Source: Nitrospira sp. (GTDB lineage: Bacteria > Nitrospirota > Nitrospiria > Nitrospirales > Nitrospiraceae). Taken from it: a stretch of DNA of 13,278 nucleotides. Under the pieces are notes generated by a model, which was not told the origin of the DNA, searched no databases, and saw only the letters and a program-made list of their open reading frames with translations. Where the stretch lies: NCBI GenBank assembly GCA_015904045.1, contig JABMDG010000057.1:16803-30080 (forward strand), given 5' to 3'. A program made the position numbers and the translations under genes. Positions 7,670-13,278 of this stretch are shown piece by piece (within the stretch, counting starts at the first letter, position 1; every line of letters starts with the position of its first letter).

Positions 7670-8416
7670 CTACTGCCCCAAATACCAACCGATACCGTAA
7701 CGCTCCAGAAAGCTGGTCACTATCGTGAGGGAATTGGCGTAGATCATCACGCCGACGACAACCAGCAACACTCCGCTCACCGTAGAAACACCCCACAGAT
7801 AGGCTCGCACTTCTTTGAAATAGGCGAGAAACCGATCCACGCCTAACGCCGTCAGAAACAAGGGCAAACCCAGTCCCAATGAGTAGGACGTCAACAGCAC
7901 GACACCGTCAAGCAGGGAGTCTGTGGTGCCGGCGTACAGCAAGATCGATCCTAATACCGGCCCGACGCAAGGCGTCCAGCCCGCGGCAAATGCGACCCCG
8001 ATGAAGAACGACCCAAGGTAGCCGGCCGGGCGGTTGCGGAACTGATAGCGATGTTCCATTTTCAAGAAATTCAGATTCAGCACCCCCAGGAGGTAGAGCC
8101 CGAATACGACGATCAGCACACCGCCAATACGACGAATGGAGTCCTGATAGGTCACGAGCACTTGCCCCAGCAGGCTGGCCGATGCGCCGAACGCAATGAA
8201 GACAGCGGAAAATCCGGCTATGAAGAGGAGCGAATTCAGGACAATCGCCTTCTTGAATTTTGCCCGTTCTGACACATCCGTCAGCTGTTCGACCGAAAGC
8301 CCGGTAATATAGGAAATGTAGGACGGCACCAGCGGCAGGACACACGGCGAGACGAACGAGAGCAACCCGGCTGAAAACGCGGCAAGCAACGAAATCTGAG
8401 GGAGCGATTGGGTCAT
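7670..8416 (-). CDS. ccdA: CcdA-type cytochrome c biogenesis membrane protein
   Basis: The 248-residue polytopic membrane protein has about six hydrophobic helices and belongs to the CcdA/short DsbD family. It carries electrons from cytoplasmic thioredoxin across the inner membrane to periplasmic thioredoxin-like proteins that keep apocytochrome c haem-binding cysteines reduced. The two redox cysteines are visible: Cys25 in FVSPCVLPLVPSY (helix 1) and Cys150 in GWTPCVGPVLG (helix 4). The length is typical for the family. The ATG lies two bases after the tlpA/resA stop codon and has no good Shine-Dalgarno sequence, so translational coupling with that gene is likely. Its natural partner is the adjacent thioredoxin. 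A truncated copy of its 3' half is found at 2498-2861. Confidence 0.93.
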   Translation of the reverse strand: MTQSLPQISLLAAFSAGLLSFVSPCVLPLVPSYISYITGLSVEQLTDVSERAKFKKAIVLNSLLFIAGFSAVFIAFGASASLLGQVLVTYQDSIRRIGGVLIVVFGLYLLGVLNLNFLKMEHRYQFRNRPAGYLGSFFIGVAFAAGWTPCVGPVLGSILLYAGTTDSLLDGVVLLTSYSLGLGLPLFLTALGVDRFLAYFKEVRAYLWGVSTVSGVLLVVVGVMIYANSLTIVTSFLERYGIGWYLGQ

Positions 8417-8418
8417 GC

Positions 8419-8979
8419 TTACAATTTCATGAGCAGCTGGATCAATTCACGGGCTTCCGCCGAATCCCAGTCTCGGGCACCGAAAATCTTCTGGCGAACC
8501 ACCCCCTGACGATCGACCATGAAGGTCATCGGAAGCGATCGGGCACCATAGGTCAAGCCGATCTGCATTTCCGGGTCATGGAGGATGGGAAACGTCAACC
8601 CGGTCTTCTGTTGGAATGGGCGAGTGACCGCCGCCCCTTGCGGGTCCGTGGAGACCGCGAGGATTTGGAATTCCCTGCGAGAATAGGTCCGATAGAGTTG
8701 TTCCATGGCCGGCATTTCGACTCGACAGGGCCCACACCAGGTTGCCCAAAAATTGAGCAGAACCACCTTTCCCCGATATTGCGACAGGCTCGTCAGATTG
8801 CCATCCAGGTCGCGCAAACGAAAGTTCGGCGCCTCGTCGCCGACTCTCACCGCATGCCGTTCACTGGCCTGGGTCCGTACAGCTGGTGAGGGCTCTGCTT
8901 GCGCCCGCAACGCCGTAATGGCGGGAGAAGAGGCAAGCAGCCCAATAGACATCCATAGGAGGGAAGTAGCGATCGTCAT
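8419..8979 (-). CDS. TlpA/ResA-family periplasmic thiol-disulfide oxidoreductase
   Basis: The 186-residue secreted thioredoxin-fold protein has an N-terminal hydrophobic segment (about 5-27, possible cleavage after AQA), then an AhpC/TSA-Redoxin-like fold starting VGDEAPNFRLRDLDG. The active site is WCGPC at 81-85 in NFWATWCGPC, and the cis-proline is Pro150 in SLPMTF. Such proteins reduce apocytochrome c cysteines (ResA, CcmG) or other periplasmic disulfides. The operon with ccdA, which would re-reduce it, strongly supports a cytochrome c maturation role. The start at 8979 has AAGGA nine bases upstream and a promoter further up (9024-9053). ResA and TlpA cannot be separated by sequence alone, so no symbol is given. 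Confidence 0.9.
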   Translation of the reverse strand: MTIATSLLWMSIGLLASSPAITALRAQAEPSPAVRTQASERHAVRVGDEAPNFRLRDLDGNLTSLSQYRGKVVLLNFWATWCGPCRVEMPAMEQLYRTYSRREFQILAVSTDPQGAAVTRPFQQKTGLTFPILHDPEMQIGLTYGARSLPMTFMVDRQGVVRQKIFGARDWDSAEARELIQLLMKL

Positions 8980-9023
8980 TCGGCCGAATCCTTAGTCCGA
9001 CACGATTTTCTTGAAATCATGTC

Positions 9024-9053
9024 ATCTTACAAACGTGCAAAAAGCACTGTCAA
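9024..9053 (-). promoter_or_regulatory. Promoter for the tlpA/resA-ccdA operon
   Basis: On the minus strand a perfect TTGACA (9048-9053) is followed after 18 bases by TAAGAT (9024-9029, 4 of 6). The leader would be about 35-40 bases. The spacer contains the palindrome GTGC-AAAAA-GCAC (9035-9047), which could be an operator. Confidence 0.6.
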
Positions 9054-9099
9054 GGAAACGTCCGGCCCCCCATGCCATTTCCCCCTACATATGGAGTAA

Positions 9100-9128
9100 T
9101 GGACAAACCAGGTCATCTCCTCTAAAAT
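9100..9128 (+). promoter_or_regulatory. Promoter for metK-ahcY
   Basis: TGGACA (9100-9105, 5 of 6), a 17-base spacer and TAAAAT (9123-9128, 5 of 6) form a good sigma70 promoter. Transcription would start near 9135, giving a 5' leader of about 97 bases that contains the hairpin at 9158-9191. Confidence 0.65.
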
Positions 9129-9157
9129 CCCCACGATTCTACTGGACGGATCTGCCG

Positions 9158-9191
9158 CGGTGCATGGTGCCACGGTCTGGGACCATCACCG
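9158..9191 (+). promoter_or_regulatory. Stable hairpin in the metK 5' leader
   Basis: Left arm 9158-9171 pairs with right arm 9179-9191 around the loop ACGGTCT. The stem is about 13 pairs long with one bulged C (9163) and one G/G mismatch. It sits 40 bases before the metK start. No T tract follows, so it is not a terminator. It does not match the SAM-I, SAM-II or SAH riboswitch consensus as I remember them. Confidence 0.5.
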
Positions 9192-9231
9192 GGAACGCAC
9201 AACAGCTTGAACCTAAGCGAAAGAGGGGCGC

Positions 9232-10398
9232 ATGAGAAACAATTATTTGTTTACCTCGGAGTCAGTGACGGAAGGACACCCGGACAAGATTGCGGATCAA
9301 ATTTCCGATGGCATTCTGGACGCGCTGATCGCCCAGGATAAGTATTCCCGCGTCGCGTGCGAAACGATCTTGACGACCGGGATTGCATTCGTCGCGGGGG
9401 AAATCTCTACCAAAGCCTACGTCGAAATTCCCGACATCATCCGCGACGTCATCAAGGATGTCGGCTATAACGACGCGTCTTGGGGCTTTGATTCACATAC
9501 CTGCTCGGTCCTGACCGCCATTCATCAACAGTCCGGCGATATCGCCATGGGCGTCGATTCCGGAGGGGCCGGCGACCAAGGCCTGATGTTCGGCTATGCC
9601 ACGAACGAAACCGACGAGTTGATGCCGATGCCGATCGTGCTCGCCCACCGGCTGACCCGCCGCTTGGCCGAGGTGCGAAAAAAGAAAATCCTCGACTGGG
9701 TGCGCCCAGACGGCAAGTCACAGGTGACCGTGGAATATAAGAACGGCAGGCCGGTGCGCATCGACACGATCGTGGTCTCCACACAACACAGCCCCGATGT
9801 GACCACGAAGCAAATCGAGCGCGACATCATGGAGAAAGTCATCAAGCCCGTGATGCCGAAGAACCTCTACGACCCCACCAGCGTGAAGCACCACATCAAC
9901 CCGACCGGCCGCTTTGTCGTGGGCGGCCCGATGGGCGACACCGGTTTGACCGGCCGAAAAATCATCGTGGACACCTACGGCGGGCACGGCAGCCACGGCG
10001 GTGGCGCCTTTTCCGGCAAGGATCCCACGAAGGTGGACCGCTCCGCGTCCTACATGGCCCGCTACATTGCCAAGAACCTCGTCGCGGCCGGCCTGGCCGA
10101 CAAGTGCGAAGTGCAGCTGGCCTACGCGATCGGTGTGGCCGACCCCGTCTCGGTCCTCGTCGATACGAAGAACACGGAGAAAGTCTCTGTCGATCATCTC
10201 GACAAACTGGTACGCAAACATTTCCCGATGACGCCACGCGCCATCATCGAGCATCTGAAGCTCCGCCGGCCGATCTTCCGCAAGACCGCCGCCTACGGAC
10301 ACTTTGGCCGCAACGAACCGGAGTTCACCTGGGAAAAGATAAGCTATGGCCAAGGGGGGCGGGTTACACAACTCGTCCCCCTTTATCTTGACCGCGAA

Positions 10399-10401
<3 letters not shown>
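9232..10401 (+). CDS. metK: S-adenosylmethionine synthetase
   Basis: The 389-residue product is of standard MetK length. MetK makes S-adenosylmethionine from methionine and ATP in the cytoplasm as a tetramer. Family motifs are all present: [12 protein letters not shown] near the N-terminus (GHPDK 15-19), GAGDQG at 112-117 (substrate binding), [16 protein letters not shown] from 256 (phosphate-binding loop) and the C-terminal YGHFGR. The ATG at 9232 has GAGGGG four to five bases upstream and gives the usual N-terminus. ahcY follows 42 bases later in the same direction, so the two probably form an operon covering SAM synthesis and removal of the by-product S-adenosylhomocysteine. The promoter at 9100-9128 and leader hairpin are the only regulatory signals seen. 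The stop codon is the first TGA of a heptamer repeat. Confidence 0.97.
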
Positions 10402-11700
<1,299 letters not shown>

Positions 11701-11775
11701 GGAAGCAGGCTTGCGTTTCGCCGTCGCTCCCAGGCTCTCGGAATGACCCTTCCGGCCTCGTGCGACGCGAACCTT

Positions 11776-11832
11776 CTGGAATTCCTTCAGCTGCGGTCGC
11801 TTCGGCGACCGCAGTCCCTCAGTCAGTTCCAG
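11776..11832 (+). other. Two-tier hairpin with UUCG loop downstream of ahcY
   Basis: The inner stem is a perfect 10 pairs, CTGCGGTCGC (11791-11800) and GCGACCGCAG (11805-11814), closed by a TTCG tetraloop. An outer stem CTGGAA (11776-11781) / TTCCAG (11827-11832) encloses it across an internal loop. No T tract follows. It could protect the 3' end of the metK-ahcY message or be part of a small RNA. Confidence 0.5.
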
Positions 11833-11969
11833 CTTTCACATCGCCCGAAGCTCGATGGGTCCCCATTCCTCCGCCAAGGTCGCTCCAGAGAGAGGCAGGC
11901 CTGCAAGGGAGAATACTAAACGCGCGGTTGAGAGCACCCGCTCCGCATCTGCTAGGGAGAGAAAACAAG

Positions 11970-12001
11970 AAGGCCGCCTCACCTGAGGCGGCCTTTCTAT
12001 T
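11970..12001. terminator. Bidirectional rho-independent terminator
   Basis: A perfect 12-pair stem, AAGGCCGCCTCA (11970-11981) and TGAGGCGGCCTT (11984-11995), is followed on the plus strand by TTTCTATTT. On the minus strand the same stem is followed by TTCTTGTTTTC. It can stop both metK-ahcY and the convergent cyclase gene. Confidence 0.88.
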
Positions 12002-12162
12002 TGCACATCAGCGCATACGTCTGAAGCTGCCGGTTCTCACGGGCTCCTTCGGCCTCACGTACCTGGCCCGCTCGATTTTCTCCTTCGAGAGCCGCTTGCT
12101 TCGCTTGCTTGGCCGCCGGTGCAGGCCAGGCGTGATCGTCGGTTGTCGGAGATCTCTGCGGG

Positions 12163-12996
12163 CTACCGCACGCCGGGCATCAACGCAATAATTCTTAACG
12201 GGCCGCCGGTGCCGCCGGCAATTTTCATGGGGAGCGCGATCACCTCGAAACCCTTTTCGGGAAGGCCGTGCAGGTCAGCAAGGTTTTCGAAGACCGGTAC
12301 GTTCTGGGAGAGCAACGTGACGTGTGATCCAAAGGCCGTCGATTGGCCATAGTCGATCGAGGCTGTGTCGATGCCGACAGCCTTGACCTGCCGTTCACGC
12401 ACCAGCCAAGCCGCCGTATTGGGATGTACCCCCGGGAAATGCAGTGCCCGCACTCCTCCCTGCCCCCGCAATTCCGTTCCCAGATACTCCTTCCGATTTG
12501 GCCAGAATCGGGCGAAGCCGGTGTCCACCAACACAATCGAGTGGTCCGGAATTCGCCCATGCGTCGCTTCCCACTGCTCCACATCTCGGACGGTGACCTG
12601 GTAATCGCGGGCACGCGCACATTGGCTTTGAACATCGATTCGGACCGCTCCACCGACCAGACGCTCGATCGGGATCTGATCCAGTGTCTGTTTCCCACGG
12701 GAAAAGTGAATCGGGGCGTCGATATGAGTCCCCCCATGCTCAGGCATCTCCAGGCGATTCGACGCGTAGTAGTATCCACCCGGTGTGTCCTCTGCGTGCT
12801 GGATGATAAGCTTGAAATCCTGCTCCGTCGGCCAGACAATCGTGTCGGCGCCGAACGAGTGCGTCAGGTCGACCAGCCGCGTCTTCTCCCAATCAACACG
12901 ATCGGGTTGAGCGATACCGACCCCGCATCCCGCGCTTGCAGCCAGGCATAGCGCCCCGCACACGAACGTCCCTATGCTGCTGGACATCTTCGCCAC
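12163..12996 (-). CDS. Secreted cyclase-family metal-dependent hydrolase
   Basis: The product is a 277-residue member of the cyclase family (kynurenine formamidase and isatin hydrolase relatives), shown by the signature HGGTHIDAPIHF (residues 87-98), whose His87, His91, Asp93 and His97 fit the HxGTHxDxPxH metal site, and by LVDLTHSF near residue 41. The GTG start at 12996 is chosen because AAAGGAG lies six bases upstream; an ATG at 12987 is too close to nothing comparable, and an ATG at 13071 would place a long hydrophilic stretch before the signal peptide. The N-terminus (FVCGALCLAASAGC) is a signal peptide, possibly with a weak lipobox at Cys24, so the enzyme should act outside the cytoplasm, unlike KynB. 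It probably hydrolyses an amide or lactam, but the substrate is unknown. No tryptophan-catabolism genes are nearby. It is convergent with ahcY. Confidence 0.85.
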   Translation of the reverse strand: MAKMSSSIGTFVCGALCLAASAGCGVGIAQPDRVDWEKTRLVDLTHSFGADTIVWPTEQDFKLIIQHAEDTPGGYYYASNRLEMPEHGGTHIDAPIHFSRGKQTLDQIPIERLVGGAVRIDVQSQCARARDYQVTVRDVEQWEATHGRIPDHSIVLVDTGFARFWPNRKEYLGTELRGQGGVRALHFPGVHPNTAAWLVRERQVKAVGIDTASIDYGQSTAFGSHVTLLSQNVPVFENLADLHGLPEKGFEVIALPMKIAGGTGGPLRIIALMPGVR

Positions 12997-13153
12997 AGGA
13001 GGCTCCTTTGTGGTCAATGAAGTTGAGAGTGCCGGAGGATACACGGACAGCATCCGCCCATCCCTCTCCAATCACTACCAAGTCTCGGATGGAACGGATG
13101 CGTGGATCGGCTGACGCCATGGCGGGAATTGCCGGGTCAGTAGGGGGGTAAGA

Positions 13154-13224
13154 TCAGGTGCGACGGCATTGCGACGGATGTCGCAATCTTAGAGGAGCAC
13201 CTGACGAAAAGGAGAGGTTCGTCA
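13154..13224. repeat. Cluster of three nested and adjacent perfect inverted repeats
   Basis: The outer arms TCAGGTGC (13154-13161) and GCACCTGA (13197-13204) enclose an inner stem ATTGCGAC (13168-13175) / GTCGCAAT (13180-13187) with loop GGAT. A third pair, TGACGAA (13202-13208) and TTCGTCA (13218-13224), overlaps the outer right arm by three bases, so the two stems compete at their edge. The region is upstream of the cyclase gene and no gene covers it in the window. Confidence 0.65.
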
Positions 13225-13278
13225 CCCGTCTGGACTCGTCGCATCATGGCGTCACCGAGCCCGCGCGCCGTTCTCCAG

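Larger units (their letters stand above)
11701..12162. other. 462-base stretch without a recognised gene between ahcY and the cyclase
   Basis: No convincing gene is seen. The left part holds a hairpin complex (11776-11832) and the middle a strong terminator (11970-12001). From 12000 to 12162 the sequence is open in several frames but lacks a start codon with a ribosome binding site. A plus-strand open frame running through the terminator (11760-12191) is judged spurious. Confidence 0.6.

Noticed and set aside
9061..9231. SAM or SAH riboswitch upstream of metK or ahcY
   Set aside because: The conserved cores of the known classes are not seen, and the metK-ahcY gap of 42 bases is too short for one; only the plain hairpin is reported.
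9011..9235. 74-codon plus-strand frame before metK
   Set aside because: It covers the divergent promoters and leader hairpin, overlaps the metK start, and shows no domain or ribosome binding site.
11921..11955. tRNA-like stretch (GGTTGAGAGCACCCGCT resembles a D-arm)
   Set aside because: No acceptor stem, no paired anticodon stem and no T-arm follow.
11997..12179. 60-codon open minus-strand frame beginning CPACG, ending just before the terminator
   Set aside because: It looks protein-like (Ala, Gln and Glu rich) and ends at the terminator, but no ATG, GTG or TTG start is available and it begins inside the cyclase gene. It might be a decayed gene end; support is too weak to annotate.
11760..12191. 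143-codon plus-strand frame
   Set aside because: It runs straight through the perfect terminator stem, has no ribosome binding site, and overlaps the cyclase 3' end.
12343..12951. 202-codon plus-strand frame opposite the cyclase gene
   Set aside because: It is a shadow of the cyclase coding strand, which has the metal-site motif and a signal peptide.

Overview
The gene set and codon style (moderately high GC; PhoB/PhoR two-component pair, FabH, BamD-like lipoprotein, CcdA plus TlpA/ResA thioredoxin, archaeal-type short AhcY next to MetK) suggest a Gram-negative, cytochrome-c-making bacterium. Nitrospira (Nitrospirota) is my best guess, but that is family-level inference and not shown by a marker gene.

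Layout. 1-218 is the 3' end of a sensor kinase (copy 1). 294-1286 (-) is fabH copy 1, divergent from 1426-2346 (+), bamD copy 1. 2498-2861 (-) is the 3' half of ccdA copy 1, fused at about 2861 to the 3' third of an O-methyltransferase gene (+, to 3169). Then come phoB (3258-3956) and phoR (3977-5365), both +, followed by a second full set: fabH copy 2 (5401-6393, -), bamD copy 2 (6550-7497, +), an intact ccdA (7670-8416, -) and tlpA/resA (8419-8979, -). A divergent metK-ahcY operon follows (9232-11700, +). After 462 bases without a recognised gene but with a bidirectional terminator comes a secreted cyclase-family hydrolase (12163-12996, -). The right end holds a cluster of inverted repeats.

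The main structural feature is that positions 1-2861 repeat 5157-8033 in the same order and orientation, including promoters and a 3' inverted repeat. The copies are diverged (FabH about 81% identical by hand count) yet become almost identical next to the joint. Since the right-hand unit reads (methyltransferase)-phoB-phoR-fabH-bamD-ccdA, the ccdA/methyltransferase fusion is exactly the joint expected from a head-to-tail tandem duplication or homeologous integration of a unit of about 5.2 kb. A strain-mixing assembly error is the main alternative.

Functionally the window mixes envelope biogenesis (FabH for fatty-acid initiation, BamD for outer-membrane protein assembly), thiol/cytochrome c maturation (TlpA/ResA with CcdA in one operon), two-component signalling, and the S-adenosylmethionine cycle (MetK makes SAM, AhcY removes S-adenosylhomocysteine). 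Several promoters are clear: TTGACC-17-TATAAT for both fabH copies, TGGACA-17-TAAAAT for metK. bamD and phoB have candidate promoters so close to the start codon that leaderless transcripts are plausible.
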